DNA of 64,000 nt from Roseiarcus sp963709185 (GTDB lineage Bacteria > Pseudomonadota > Alphaproteobacteria > Rhizobiales > Beijerinckiaceae). Shown in pieces: positions 1-9,653 of this stretch; position 1 is the first letter of the stretch, and each line of letters begins with the position of its first letter. Location: NCBI GenBank assembly GCA_963709185.1, contig CAVPVQ010000018.1:53313-117312 (forward strand), given 5' to 3'. Position numbers and translations under genes: made by a program. Below the pieces are notes generated by a model. That model was not told the origin of the DNA. It ran no database searches and was given only the letters and a program-made list of their open reading frames with translations.

Positions 1-1
1 G

Positions 2-907
2 TTCGCTTGGGGTTATTACACTGTCCAGCCCAACGAAATCGGGATCAATCTGGTGTTCGGCCAGTACACCGGCAAGACCAAAGCGGGCCTCAACTATAAT
101 TGGCCATGGCCGATCGGGACGGTGATCAAGGCGCCGGTCTGGGACCAGAAGATCACCGAGGTGGGCTATCGCGGCGAGGGCGAGCCGGGGGCTGAAAATG
201 GCCGCACCCGAGCCCAGGCCCCTGAGGAAAGCCTGATGCTGACCGGCGATCAAAACATCGTTGACGTCCAGTTCCGCGTCAGCTGGCAGATCGACCCGGA
301 AAAGCCCCAGGATTTTGTCTTCAACATTCGCCATCCCGAAGAGACCGTGAAGGCGGTGGCCGAAAGCGTCATGCGCGAGGTCGTGGGCCTCAAGACGATC
401 GACGGCATCCTCACCACCGATCGCAAGTCGATCGAACCGGACGCTCAGGCGCGGATGCAGAAAGTGCTTAACGACTATCATGCCGGCGTTCTCGTCAAGC
501 AGGTTCAGCTTCAGTCGGTCGACGCTCCGGCCCAGGTCCTGTCCGCCTATCGCGATGTGACGGCCGCCCAGCAGGATCAGCAGCGCGCGGTCAATGAGGC
601 GGAGACTTACGCCAACCGCGTCGTGCCAGAAGCGGAAGGCGGAGCGGCGCGCATCAGACTGGAAGCCCAGGCCTACCGTCAGCAGACGGTCGCCGAAGCC
701 ACCGGGCAGACCTCACGCTTCAACCAGGTCTATGCGCAATACAAGAACGCGCCTGGCGTCACTCGCGAGCGGATGTATCTGGAGACGATGGAGCGGGTTC
801 TCGGCGCGATGGACAAAATAATCCTCGACACCAGCGCGGGCAGTTCGCCGGTGCCTTATTTGTCGCTCGACGCGCAGCAGCGCAAATCGGGCGGAGCCGT
901 CAAATGA
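2..907 (+). CDS. hflK: HflK, FtsH protease modulator, 5' end missing
   Basis: This is the C-terminal part of HflK, which with HflC forms a membrane-anchored SPFH/prohibitin complex around the FtsH protease and modulates its activity from the periplasmic side. The reading frame is open from the first bases, beginning AWGYYTVQPNEIGINLVFG, which is the canonical HflK sequence just after the membrane anchor. The apparent GTG start at 53 is therefore internal and the true start lies before the window. The SPFH core (DVQFRVSWQI, MREVVG) is followed by an Ala/Gln/Glu-rich coiled coil (roughly residues 190-240 of the visible part). The stop overlaps the hflC start as ATGA, which indicates translational coupling. 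Confidence 0.95.
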   Translation, partial: FAWGYYTVQPNEIGINLVFGQYTGKTKAGLNYNWPWPIGTVIKAPVWDQKITEVGYRGEGEPGAENGRTRAQAPEESLMLTGDQNIVDVQFRVSWQIDPEKPQDFVFNIRHPEETVKAVAESVMREVVGLKTIDGILTTDRKSIEPDAQARMQKVLNDYHAGVLVKQVQLQSVDAPAQVLSAYRDVTAAQQDQQRAVNEAETYANRVVPEAEGGAARIRLEAQAYRQQTVAEATGQTSRFNQVYAQYKNAPGVTRERMYLETMERVLGAMDKIILDTSAGSSPVPYLSLDAQQRKSGGAVK

Positions 908-1824
908 AAAATCCACTGACCGGTTTGGCGCTCGTGGTCGCGGCGATCGTCGTCATTGTGGTTGGGTCCGGCGCGTTTTTCACCATCAACCCGACCGAAC
1001 AGGCTTTGGTCCTGCGGTTTGGCCAGCCGGTGCGCGATCCGATCGATGCGACGGGTCTCTTTGTCAAATGGCCGTTCATCGATTCGGTGATTTATATCGA
1101 CAAACGCATTCTCGACCTTGACGAGTCCCGGCAGGAAGTGCTGGTCGCCGACAACCAGCGCCTGGAAGTCGACGCGTTCATGCGTTACCGGATTTCCGAC
1201 GCCCTGCGGTTTTACCAGTCTGTCGGCTCGATCCAGGGGGCGAACGCCCAACTCGGCGGCATGCTCAATTCCGCGCTGCGCCGAACCTTGGGCGATGCGT
1301 CGATCACCGACATCGTGCGGGACAAGCGCGACGCGCTGATGAGCGACATTCGCGATCAGGTGAAATCGGGAGCCGAGCGCTTCGGCCTGGACGTGGTCGA
1401 TGTGCGAATCAAACGCGCCGACCTGCCGCCGGAGAATTCGGAGGCGGTGTTCCACCGCATGCAGACCGAGCGCCAGCAACGGGCGGCGAAGTTCCGCGCG
1501 CAAGGCTCCCAGCAAAGTCAGCAGATCAAGGCCGAGGCCGACCGCCACGTGACCGTCACCATCGCCCAGGCGCAGCAGGAAGCCGACCAGATCAGAGGCC
1601 AGGGGGACGCCGAAAGAAATCGAATTTTTGCAGAGAGCTACGGCAAGGATCCCGACTTTTTCGCGTTCTATCGCTCGATGCAGGCTTACGAGACCGGTCT
1701 GAAAGGCGGCGATTCGCGCATTGTCATGAGCCCCAAGTCGGATTTCTTCCGCTATTTCACGACGCCGACGCCCACCGAGGCGCCTGTGGGCAACGCGACG
1801 CCAGAAACCCAAACGGTTAAGTAG
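904..1824 (+). CDS. hflC: HflC, FtsH protease modulator
   Basis: HflC is the partner of HflK in the SPFH complex that regulates FtsH. The 306-residue protein has an N-terminal membrane segment (about residues 6-26, ALVVAAIVVIVVGSGAFF). The SPFH domain follows, with the family phrases FTINPTEQALVLRFGQP, DNQRLEVDAFMRYRI and DVRIKRADLP. A charged coiled coil (about 195-245, RQQRAAKFRAQGSQQ) and a short Pro/Thr-rich tail complete it. The length is normal for the family. The ATG overlaps the hflK stop codon, so the two subunits are probably made in fixed proportion from one transcript. The degP-type gene starts about 240 bases downstream on the same strand, a common alphaproteobacterial order. Confidence 0.95.
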   Translation: MKNPLTGLALVVAAIVVIVVGSGAFFTINPTEQALVLRFGQPVRDPIDATGLFVKWPFIDSVIYIDKRILDLDESRQEVLVADNQRLEVDAFMRYRISDALRFYQSVGSIQGANAQLGGMLNSALRRTLGDASITDIVRDKRDALMSDIRDQVKSGAERFGLDVVDVRIKRADLPPENSEAVFHRMQTERQQRAAKFRAQGSQQSQQIKAEADRHVTVTIAQAQQEADQIRGQGDAERNRIFAESYGKDPDFFAFYRSMQAYETGLKGGDSRIVMSPKSDFFRYFTTPTPTEAPVGNATPETQTVK

Positions 1825-2064
1825 CTTGCGCGATCTTTTGGACCGTTCTCGGCCCTGGCGTCGCGACCGAGGATATGCTTTTGCAGGATTCGCCCGGTCG
1901 GTGCGTCGCCGCCTGTTTGACGGCGGCGCGACGGGCTATATGAGTCACGCGGTGTTGTGAACGGGAGTTGACGGCGAGCGCCGCATCCGCCGCTTTTGCG
2001 ACAAGATTGTTGTTCAGTTGTAAAATCAATACTCAAGAAGTATCGGCTCCAGGAGAAGCACGCC

Positions 2065-3609
2065 ATGCGCGTCGTCCAAATGTCCGCCCCGGTCCTTGCT
2101 CGGCCGGTCCCTTCCCGGCCAGCCCTCATGCGGCTTGGTCGGCGTGCGGCGTTCGCATCGGCGCTTGTCGCCGGCCTTGTGGCGGCGCCCGTTCTGGCGC
2201 CCGTCAAGCCGGCCATGGCGCAAGCCCGTCCCGCCTCCCTGGCCGATCTGGTCGACAGCGTCGCCGAGGCGGTGGTGAACATTTCGGCGACGCAGACGGT
2301 CGAAGAGAAGCAAACGGATGCGGCGCCCGACCTGCCGAAGGGAACGCCGTTTGACGACATGTTCGAGCAGTTCTTCCGAAACCACGGTCAGAACGGCGAA
2401 GCCCCGCGTCCGCGCAAGACGAGCTCGCTGGGCTCCGGCTTCGTCATCGACGCCTCCGGAATCATCATCACCAACAACCATGTCGTCGGCGACGCCAACG
2501 ACATCATGGTTATCTTCACCGATGGGCGTAAACTGAAGGCGGAGATCGTCGGCAAGGATCCGAAGGTCGATGTCGCGGTGCTGCGCGTCAAGAGCGACAA
2601 GCCGCTCAAAACCGTCAAGTTCGGCGACAGCGACAAGATGCGGGTTGGCGACGGCGTGATGGCGGTCGGCAATCCGTTCGGCCTCGGGGAGACGGTCACC
2701 GCCGGCATCGTCTCGGCGCGCAACCGCAATATCGATAGCGGGCCTTACGACAATTTCATTCAAACCGACGCCTCGATCAACAAGGGCAATTCGGGCGGCC
2801 CGCTGTTCAACATGGCGGGCGAGGTCATCGGCATCAATACGGCGATCCTGTCGCCGTCGGGCGGCTCGATCGGCATCGGCTTCGCCACGCCGTCGGCGAC
2901 GGTCGTGCCGGTGATCGCCCAACTTGAGCAATTTCACGAAACGCGGCGCGGCTGGCTCGGGGTTCGCATCCAGAATGTCGACGATTCGATCGCCGAGAGC
3001 CTGGGGCTCGGCACGGCGCGAGGTGCGCTGGTCGCCGGCGTTGACGATCACGGCCCGGCCAAGCCGGCGGGCCTGTTGACCGGCGACGTGATCGTCAAGT
3101 TCGATGGCAAGGACATCAAGGAGTCTCGCGACTTGCCCAAACTCGTGGCGTCGCTGCCCGTCGGCAAGGAAGTCGACGTCGTCGTCGTCCGCAAGGGCCA
3201 GGAAATTACCAAGACGGTCAAGCTTGGCCGCCTCGAGGACGGCGAGAAGGCCGCCGCCGCTGCCGCCAATGGCAATGGAGACGAGGAGACGAACGCCGAG
3301 AAGAAGGCCATATCGAAGGCCTTCGGCATGGAGCTTTCGGGTCTTTCCGACGAGGCGCGCAAGACGTTCCGGATCAAGGACGGGGTCAAGGGCGTGGTTA
3401 TCGCCTCCGTCGAGGCCAATTCGCCCGCCGCGGAGAAGGGCTTGCAGGCCGGCGAAGTCATCGAAGAAGTCAACCAACTCGCGGTGAGCCAGCCCGCCGA
3501 GGTGAGCAAGACGATCGACGCGCTCAAACAGGCCGGCAAGAAGTCGGCGCTGCTGCTTGTCGCCAACGGGAATGGCGACGTTCGCTTTGTCGCGCTGGCG
3601 ATCCAATAG
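2065..3609 (+). CDS. degP: DegP/HtrA-type periplasmic serine protease
   Basis: This is a Do-family (HtrA) trypsin-like serine endopeptidase that degrades or chaperones misfolded envelope proteins in the periplasm. I chose the ATG at 2065 because AGGAGA lies 8 bases upstream and a signal peptide follows directly (RR pair at 26-27, hydrophobic stretch 28-44, likely cleavage after AMA near residue 52). In this 514-residue numbering the catalytic triad is H139 (TNNHVVG), D169 (KVDVAVL) and S243 (GNSGGPLF). Two PDZ domains follow (about 310-405 and 430-510), separated by an Ala/Asn/Glu-rich linker. It sits downstream of hflKC, matching a shared role in envelope protein quality control. The 240-base gap before it leaves room for its own promoter, but I see no clear one. 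Confidence 0.93.
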   Translation: MRVVQMSAPVLARPVPSRPALMRLGRRAAFASALVAGLVAAPVLAPVKPAMAQARPASLADLVDSVAEAVVNISATQTVEEKQTDAAPDLPKGTPFDDMFEQFFRNHGQNGEAPRPRKTSSLGSGFVIDASGIIITNNHVVGDANDIMVIFTDGRKLKAEIVGKDPKVDVAVLRVKSDKPLKTVKFGDSDKMRVGDGVMAVGNPFGLGETVTAGIVSARNRNIDSGPYDNFIQTDASINKGNSGGPLFNMAGEVIGINTAILSPSGGSIGIGFATPSATVVPVIAQLEQFHETRRGWLGVRIQNVDDSIAESLGLGTARGALVAGVDDHGPAKPAGLLTGDVIVKFDGKDIKESRDLPKLVASLPVGKEVDVVVVRKGQEITKTVKLGRLEDGEKAAAAAANGNGDEETNAEKKAISKAFGMELSGLSDEARKTFRIKDGVKGVVIASVEANSPAAEKGLQAGEVIEEVNQLAVSQPAEVSKTIDALKQAGKKSALLLVANGNGDVRFVALAIQ

Positions 3610-3638
3610 GTCGGCGATTCTCCGGCCCGAGAGCGCGC

Positions 3639-4544
3639 TCAGTCTTCGACGAAAGCGCTGCGCGGGTAGCCCTGCGCGTAGAGCAGCGCCGTGAGATCGG
3701 CGTTGTCGAGGCGGGCGTCGGCCGCCGCGGCGACGGCGGGTTTGGCGCGATAGGCGACGCCGAGCCCGGCTTCGCCGAGCATCGCCAGGTCATTGGCGCC
3801 GTCGCCTAGCGCCAGCGTCTCATGCGCGGCGAGGCCGAATTGCGCGCGAAGTTCGCGCAGGGTCGCCAGCTTGGCGTCGCGCCCGAGGATCGGCTCGGCG
3901 ACCCGACCCGCCAGTCGGCCGTGCTCGACCACCAGCCGGTTGGCGCGGTGCTCGTGGAAGCCGAGTCGCTCGGCGATGGCGCCGGTGAACAGCGTGAAGC
4001 CGCCCGAGACGATCGCGGTATGGGCGCCGTTGGCGCGCATGGTCTGCACCAGCGCCCGCGCGCCCGGCGTCAGCGTGATCGCGCTTTCCAGGACCTCGGC
4101 GACGATCGTTTCGGACAAACCGGCAAGCAGCGCGACCCGCTCCCTCAAGGCCGGCTCGAACGCGATTTCACCGCGCATCGCCCGCTCGGTGATCGCCGCC
4201 ACACGCGCGCCGACGCCGACCCGCGCCGCGAGTTCGTCGACGCATTCCTGACCGATCAGCGTCGAGTCCATGTCGGCGACCAGGAGTTTCTTGCGCCGCC
4301 CCTGCGCCGATTGGGCGATCGCGTCGATCCGCTCGCCCGCCACCGCGGCGAGCAACGCGCGCCTCGCCAGCGCGAGAGCGGCGTCGTCACCCTCGAAAAA
4401 CAGATCCGCCGCGACGCCCGGCTCGAGCCATTGCGCGGCGGAAAACCCCGGCAGCGCTTGCGCCGCGCGCGCGATCGAGGCATCGCTCAGCGCCGAATGG
4501 GGCAGACTGGCGACGAGAGTGGCGACAAGGGGACGAGACGGCAT
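3639..4544 (-). CDS. serB: Phosphoserine phosphatase SerB
   Basis: SerB hydrolyses O-phosphoserine to serine, the last step of the phosphorylated serine pathway. It belongs to the HAD superfamily: motif I is DMDSTLIGQE (nucleophile D91, acid D93), motif II is IVSGGFT, and motif III/IV is ALGDGANDLAMLGEAGLGVAY. The N-terminal 80 residues form the regulatory ACT-like region typical of bacterial SerB. The ATG at 4544 gives 301 residues, a normal length; a longer frame upstream would run over divergently transcribed miaA. The start codons of serB and miaA are only 33 bases apart on opposite strands, so they share a very short divergent control region. It is convergent with degP. Confidence 0.94.
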   Translation of the reverse strand: MPSRPLVATLVASLPHSALSDASIARAAQALPGFSAAQWLEPGVAADLFFEGDDAALALARRALLAAVAGERIDAIAQSAQGRRKKLLVADMDSTLIGQECVDELAARVGVGARVAAITERAMRGEIAFEPALRERVALLAGLSETIVAEVLESAITLTPGARALVQTMRANGAHTAIVSGGFTLFTGAIAERLGFHEHRANRLVVEHGRLAGRVAEPILGRDAKLATLRELRAQFGLAAHETLALGDGANDLAMLGEAGLGVAYRAKPAVAAAADARLDNADLTALLYAQGYPRSAFVED

Positions 4545-4577
4545 GAGTTCGGACAGCCCGGCGCTGGCGCGGCGGCG

Positions 4578-5498
4578 ATGAAGCGCCGCGCCCTTCTCAT
4601 CGCAGGACCGACGGCGAGCGGCAAGTCGGCCGTCGCGCTGGCGATCGCGCAGAGGCTCGGCGGAACGATCATCAACGCCGATTCGATGCAGGTCTATCGC
4701 GACCTGCGCGTGCTGACGGCGCGGCCCGCCGAAAGCGAGGAGCGCCTCGCGCCGCATGAGCTGTTCGGCTGCGTCGACGGCGCCGTGAATTTTTCGGCCG
4801 GGCGCTGGCTTGTCGAAGCCGGGGCGGCCGTCGACCGTGCTTTCGCGCGAGGGGCGCCGGCGATCGTCGTCGGCGGCACGGGGCTGTACTTTCGCGCGCT
4901 CACCCGCGGGCTTTCGGAGATTCCGGCCGTGCCGGACGACGTGCGGGCCCGCGTGCGCGCCGAGGCCGAGTTGTTGCCGAGCGCGACCCTGCACGCCGCG
5001 CTCGCCGCGCGCGATGCGGCGAGCGCGGCGAAGCTTCGCCCCGGCGATCGGCAGCGCATCCTTCGCGCACTCGAGGTTCTGGCGGCGACCGGGCGCCCGA
5101 TCGTTTCCTTCCACGCTGCGCGCGGCGCTCCTGCGCTCGAGTCGGGGCAATGGCGAGGCATCTTTCTGGCGCCCGATCGTGAGGCGCTCAACTTGGTGAT
5201 CGCGCGGCGTTTCGAGGCGATGTTGACGGCCGGCGCTCTGGCGGAAGTCGCCGCGCTGGCCCGTCGCGGCCTCGATCCCGCGCTGCCGGTCATGCGCGCA
5301 CATGGCGCGCCCCACCTTATCGCGCATCTGAACGGCGGGTTGTCGCTGGAGGAGGCGGCGCGCCGCTCTGTTTTCGACACGCGCCGCTACGCCAAGCGGC
5401 AATTCACCTGGGCGCGCCACCAGATGCCGGACTTCACCTGGGTCGCGCCGGAGCAGGCGCCCGAAGCGGGGGCGCGGGCCCTTGACAGCTTCCGCTGA
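4578..5498 (+). CDS. miaA: tRNA dimethylallyltransferase MiaA
   Basis: MiaA transfers a dimethylallyl group to N6 of A37 in tRNAs that read codons starting with U. The start at 4578 places the P-loop (GPTASGKS) at residues 9-16, as usual. Other family motifs are INADSMQVYRDL, VVGGTGLYFRALTRGL, and the C-terminal tRNA-contacting segment RRYAKRQFTWARHQ. The length is 306 residues. The long open frame upstream of 4578 is the antisense shadow of serB. ligA follows 28 bases downstream on the same strand and may be co-transcribed. Confidence 0.94.
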   Translation: MKRRALLIAGPTASGKSAVALAIAQRLGGTIINADSMQVYRDLRVLTARPAESEERLAPHELFGCVDGAVNFSAGRWLVEAGAAVDRAFARGAPAIVVGGTGLYFRALTRGLSEIPAVPDDVRARVRAEAELLPSATLHAALAARDAASAAKLRPGDRQRILRALEVLAATGRPIVSFHAARGAPALESGQWRGIFLAPDREALNLVIARRFEAMLTAGALAEVAALARRGLDPALPVMRAHGAPHLIAHLNGGLSLEEAARRSVFDTRRYAKRQFTWARHQMPDFTWVAPEQAPEAGARALDSFR

Positions 5499-5526
5499 GC
5501 GGGCCCTTGCGGTAGCATCATTGCCG

Positions 5527-7617
5527 ATGCCGAAAAAGTCTCCGCCCGTCGACAGGCTCGAACCCGATGACGCTCGCGTGGAGCACGCGCGGCTTGGCTC
5601 GGAAATCGCCAAGCATGACGCGGCCTATCACGGCAAGGATGCGCCGGTCATTTCCGATGCCGAATATGACGCGTTGCGCCGCCGCTATGAAGCGATCGAG
5701 CAGGCATTCCCTGCGTTGGCTGGGGCTGATTCGCTGAGTCGGCGGGTCGGCGCCGCGCCATCCGAGAAGTTCGCCAAGGCGCGGCATGTCGTGCCGATGC
5801 TGTCGCTCGGCAATATCTTCGAGGACGCGGAAGTCACGGAGTTCTGCGCGCGCGTGCGTCGCTTTCTCGGACTGCCGGCGGAGGCGGAGCTGGAAGTGAC
5901 GGCGGAGCCCAAGATCGACGGCCTGTCCTGCTCCCTGCGCTATGAGCGGGGCCGGCTCGTCCTGGCGGCGACCCGCGGCGACGGCTTCGAGGGCGAAGAC
6001 GTCACCCAGAATGTGCGCACGATCGCCGAGATTCCGCAAAAGCTGAGCGGCGCGCCCGACGTTTTCGAAGCGCGGGGCGAAGTCTATATGGCGAAGGACG
6101 ATTTCGCAGCGATGAACGCGCGCCAGAAGGAGGCGGGAAAGCCGGTCTTCGCCAATCCCCGCAACGCCGCCGCCGGCTCGCTGCGCCAGCTTGACCCCCG
6201 CATCACCGCCGCCCGGCCGTTGCGCTTCTTCGCCTACGCCTGGGGTGAAATCAGCGCTCTGCCCGCCGATACGCAACTCGGCATGACCAAGGCGTTCAAG
6301 CGGTTCGGCCTGCCGGTCAATCCGCTGACGCGTCTTTGCGTCTCGGCCGAGGAGATGATCGCGCACTATCGCTTGATCGAAAGCAAGCGCGCGACATTGG
6401 GCTACGATATCGACGGCGTGGTCTACAAGGTCAATTCGCTCGCCCTGCAGGAGCGGCTCGGCTTCGTTTCGCGCAGCCCGCGCTGGGCGGTCGCCCACAA
6501 ATTCCCCGCCGAACAAGCCACGACGATCGTCGAGGCGATCGAGATCAACGTCGGCCGCACCGGCGCCCTGACGCCGGTCGCCAAATTGCGGCCGGTGACG
6601 GTCGGCGGCGTCGTGGTGTCCAACGCGACCCTACACAATGAAGACGAAATCTCCCGCAAGGACGTTCGGGTCGGCGACACCGTGCGCATTCAGCGCGCCG
6701 GCGACGTCATTCCGCAGATTCTCGAAGTGGTCGACGCGGACCGCCCGCACCGCGGCAAAAAATACGAATTTCCCACGGTCTGCCCGGTTTGCGGTTCGGC
6801 GGCGGTGCGCGAGATCGACGAGAAGACGGGCGTTGCCGACGTCGTGCGCCGTTGCACCGGCGTGTTGGTCTGCCCGGCACAGGCCGTCGAACGGCTGAAG
6901 CATTTTTCTTCGCGCAATGCGATGGATATAGAGGGCCTCGGAGACAAGCAGATCGAGCTGTTCTTCTCGGAAGGGCTCATCAAGACGGCAGCCGACATCT
7001 TCACCTTGGCCGCGCGCGACGGCGCGGAGGGGCCGCGGCTCAGCGAACGCGAGGGCTTTGGCGAACTCTCCGCGCGCAATCTCTTCGCGGCGATCGAGGC
7101 GCGACGGACCGTCCCGGTCAATCGGTTCATCTACGCGCTCGGCATTCGGCACATCGGCGAAACCAACGCGCGGCGGCTGGCGCGTCATTTCGGCAATTTT
7201 GACGCCTTGCGCGCCGCCGCGAGAAACGCCGAGAGCCGGGCCGAGATCGATGGAATCGACGGCGTCGGTCCGGTCGTCGCCGAGGCTGTGGTCGATTTCT
7301 TCGCCGAGCCGCACAATGAGGCGGCGCTGCACAGTTTGCTGGAACAGGTCACGACGACCCCGATGGAGACGGTCGCCGCCGGTCACCCCCTGGCGGGCAA
7401 GACCATCGTGTTCACCGGCTCGCTGGAGAAAATGACCCGCGACGAAGCCAAGGCGATGGCCGAACGGATCGGAGCGAAGGTTGCCGGTTCGGTCTCGGCC
7501 AAGACCGATCTCGTCGTCGCGGGCCCCGGCGCCGGCTCCAAGCTGGCCAAGGCGCGCGAGCTTGGCGTCGAGGCGATCGACGAAGAGGAATGGTTCAGGC
7601 GGGCCGGGCGGGACTGA
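5527..7617 (+). CDS. ligA: NAD-dependent DNA ligase LigA
   Basis: LigA seals nicks in replication and repair using NAD+. The 696-residue protein shows the full domain order. The Ia domain has YHGKDAPVISDAEYD. The adenylation domain has the lysine nucleophile K129 in EPKIDGLSCSLRYERG. An OB fold comes next. A four-cysteine zinc site is visible as CPVCG followed by RRCTG and CPAQ. Helix-hairpin-helix repeats contain GFGELSARNL and IDGIDGVGP. A C-terminal BRCT domain has GKTIVFTGSLEKMTRDEAK. The ATG at 5527 gives the standard LigA N-terminus; the frame is open a little further upstream but overlaps miaA. Confidence 0.96.
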   Translation: MPKKSPPVDRLEPDDARVEHARLGSEIAKHDAAYHGKDAPVISDAEYDALRRRYEAIEQAFPALAGADSLSRRVGAAPSEKFAKARHVVPMLSLGNIFEDAEVTEFCARVRRFLGLPAEAELEVTAEPKIDGLSCSLRYERGRLVLAATRGDGFEGEDVTQNVRTIAEIPQKLSGAPDVFEARGEVYMAKDDFAAMNARQKEAGKPVFANPRNAAAGSLRQLDPRITAARPLRFFAYAWGEISALPADTQLGMTKAFKRFGLPVNPLTRLCVSAEEMIAHYRLIESKRATLGYDIDGVVYKVNSLALQERLGFVSRSPRWAVAHKFPAEQATTIVEAIEINVGRTGALTPVAKLRPVTVGGVVVSNATLHNEDEISRKDVRVGDTVRIQRAGDVIPQILEVVDADRPHRGKKYEFPTVCPVCGSAAVREIDEKTGVADVVRRCTGVLVCPAQAVERLKHFSSRNAMDIEGLGDKQIELFFSEGLIKTAADIFTLAARDGAEGPRLSEREGFGELSARNLFAAIEARRTVPVNRFIYALGIRHIGETNARRLARHFGNFDALRAAARNAESRAEIDGIDGVGPVVAEAVVDFFAEPHNEAALHSLLEQVTTTPMETVAAGHPLAGKTIVFTGSLEKMTRDEAKAMAERIGAKVAGSVSAKTDLVVAGPGAGSKLAKARELGVEAIDEEEWFRRAGRD

Positions 7618-7699
7618 CGCCGGCGCCGCGCGGGATCGGGAATTCCGGCCACGCCCCGCCGCAACCACCTCTCAATTCGTCTGACTGTGGCGCGACGCC

Positions 7700-9055
7700 T
7701 CACCGGTACAAATCCGCGCGCGTCGGCGGCAGATCGACGGGGCCCTTCACCCGCCTCGACGACAACGTCTGGTAGACGCCGCAATTGTTGCGCTCGAAGG
7801 CGATCGAACAGGCGGCGAGATAGACGATCCAGACCCGTGCGGTGACTTCGCCGACTTCTTGGCGCGCCGCGTCATAGTTGGAAACCAGGCGGTCGTGCCA
7901 AAGGCGGCAGGTGCGCTGGTAGTGCTCGCGCCAGCCTTCGACATCGTGGATCTCGAAGCCGTTCAATTCGAGATTGGTGACCGTGCGGCCGATATAGTCG
8001 AGCTCGCCGCCGGGGAAGATATAACGGGTCAGCGCCGCGAAATCGGCGCGTTTCTTGCCGGTCCGGGCGGCGCGGCTGCCGCCCGGGCGGGTTATGGCGT
8101 GATGCAGGAACAATCCACCCGGCTTCAGCATACGATGGACCGTCTTGAAATAGGTCGGGAAATTGACCGCGCCGACATGTTCGAACATGCCGATCGAGGC
8201 GATCTTGTCGAAGCGCCGTTCGCCCTGGAGCTGGGTGTAGTCCAGCAATTCAATTGTCACGCTTTCTTCCAGACCGAGACGCTTGATCTTCTGCCCAGCA
8301 TAGGCGGCCTGGCTCTCGGAAAGCGTCAGACCGTGGACTTTCACGCCGTAGCGCTGCGCGGCGTGGCAGGCGAACGCACCCCAGCCGCAGCCGATGTCGA
8401 GGACGGCCTCGCCGGGCTTCAGGCGCAGCTTCCGGCAGACCATGTCGACTTTCTGGATCTGCGCCGTATCCAGGTCGTCGCCCCGGTCGTGGAAATAGGC
8501 GCAGCTATAGACCATCTCCCTGTCGAGCCAGAGCTCGTAGAATGCATTGGAGACGTCATAATGATGCGCGATGTTTTTCTTGTTCGCGACGGCCGATCCG
8601 TCGCTTTCGCGATCCTTGCCGATCGTCTCCAGCGGCCAGGGGCCACCGCGTGAAACGAACAGAAAATCAAAACCCGTCTTCAATGCGCGCGGTGAGAATA
8701 GCGCCTTCTTCAAGTCGCGGGTGCGGCCCTTTGGCCGCTTGGCGACAAGATCGAAAAGGGTCCCGTTGATGAGGTCGATCCGCTTGGCCGCCCATAGATT
8801 GGCCAGAGTCGTGATCCTCGGCGCGCGCAGCAGTGCGGCGATCGCGCCCTCGTCGGCAATGGCGATAGCCAGCGACCCGGCGGGCCAATCCGCGGGAACT
8901 GACGAGCCGTCCCAAAGCCGAAAGCCGAATTCGAGGCCCAGGCGCCGATGGGCCTGCGTGAGAAGCGCCCGAAGACTTCCCAGCCGCTGCTCCGCTCCGT
9001 CCAAGTCCGCCTCGTCGCTTTTCGCCGCGCCGCCGTCCGGCCGGGCGCGGACCAT
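7700..9055 (-). CDS. Cyclopropane-fatty-acyl-phospholipid synthase-like methyltransferase
   Basis: This is an S-adenosylmethionine-dependent enzyme of the CFA/mycolic acid synthase family, expected to methylenate unsaturated acyl chains of membrane phospholipids. The SAM site is LDIGCGWGAFACHAA. Family landmarks are the HHYDVSNAFYELWLD segment that precedes it, YSCAYFHD, SIGMFEHVG, and the C-terminal WREHYQRTCRLW. The N-terminal 130 residues match the lipid-binding part of the family (LWDGSSVP, LFDLVAKRPKGR). I use the ATG at 9055 (451 residues); an ATG at 9112 would add 19 residues and cannot be excluded. It is convergent with ligA and divergent from the acetyltransferase at 9153. Several family members differ in product, so the exact reaction is inferred. 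Confidence 0.85.
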   Translation of the reverse strand: MVRARPDGGAAKSDEADLDGAEQRLGSLRALLTQAHRRLGLEFGFRLWDGSSVPADWPAGSLAIAIADEGAIAALLRAPRITTLANLWAAKRIDLINGTLFDLVAKRPKGRTRDLKKALFSPRALKTGFDFLFVSRGGPWPLETIGKDRESDGSAVANKKNIAHHYDVSNAFYELWLDREMVYSCAYFHDRGDDLDTAQIQKVDMVCRKLRLKPGEAVLDIGCGWGAFACHAAQRYGVKVHGLTLSESQAAYAGQKIKRLGLEESVTIELLDYTQLQGERRFDKIASIGMFEHVGAVNFPTYFKTVHRMLKPGGLFLHHAITRPGGSRAARTGKKRADFAALTRYIFPGGELDYIGRTVTNLELNGFEIHDVEGWREHYQRTCRLWHDRLVSNYDAARQEVGEVTARVWIVYLAACSIAFERNNCGVYQTLSSRRVKGPVDLPPTRADLYR

Positions 9056-9152
9056 AGTTGCCGACGCGTCGTCGACGCAAGCGCTTCCCCTGGGCGCGTC
9101 GGCGTGAAACATTCGCCTCGGTTTTCTTTCCGCCCCGACGTCTCGAGCGAGC

Positions 9153-9653
9153 ATGAGCAAGATTTCGATCCGCGCGGCAAGTCTGCGCGACCTCGATGCG
9201 ATTTTCGCGTTGGAGCAGGCGGTCTTTTCCGCTGACCGCCTGTCGCGGCGCTCGCTGCGCGCTTTCATCCAAAGCCCGAATCGGCCGCTGCTCGTCGCCA
9301 TTGCGGAGCGCAGCCTCGCCGGCTACGCGCTGGTCGCCCTGCGCGAGGGGGCCGCCGCCGCGCGACTCTATTCGATCGCCGTCGACCCGAGCAAAGGCCG
9401 ACGCGGCGTCGGGCGCGCCCTGATGAAGGCCAGCGAGCGCTACGCGGCGGCGCACGGACGCCAATCGCTGCGCCTGGAAGTTCGCTCCGACAATTATGCA
9501 GCCATCGCTCTCTATGAGCGGCTCGGTTTTCAGCAGTTCGGCCACTACGACGGCTACTACGCGGACGGGGCGCGCGCCTTGCGCTTCGAGAAGCGCGTCG
9601 GCGACAGGATCGCGAGCAAGATCGACAAGAGGGAGGCGCGGCGACGCTCGTGA
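9153..9653 (+). CDS. GNAT acetyltransferase, RimI-like
   Basis: This 166-residue protein of the GCN5-related acetyltransferase fold transfers an acetyl group from acetyl-CoA to an amine. The acetyl-CoA loop is visible as DPSKGRRGVGRALM, preceded by a RimI-like beta strand (AARLYSIAVD) and followed by EVRSDNYAAIALYERLGF, which is typical of ribosomal-protein alanine N-acetyltransferase relatives. The substrate is not evident. It lies upstream of, and in the same direction as, a RimK-like ATP-grasp ligase, with 273 bases between them in which I find no convincing gene. That pairing suggests a shared role in peptide or protein modification, but this is an inference. Confidence 0.8.
   Translation: MSKISIRAASLRDLDAIFALEQAVFSADRLSRRSLRAFIQSPNRPLLVAIAERSLAGYALVALREGAAAARLYSIAVDPSKGRRGVGRALMKASERYAAAHGRQSLRLEVRSDNYAAIALYERLGFQQFGHYDGYYADGARALRFEKRVGDRIASKIDKREARRRS

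Noticed and set aside
2026..3606. 526-residue open frame antisense to the DegP-type gene
   Set aside because: It mirrors the codon structure of degP, has no domain or start signal, and is rich in Asp/Arg as expected for a shadow of a GC-rich gene.
3639..5612. 657-residue open frame extending serB upstream
   Set aside because: The extra N-terminal 356 residues are antisense to miaA and ligA; the SerB family N-terminus begins at 4544.
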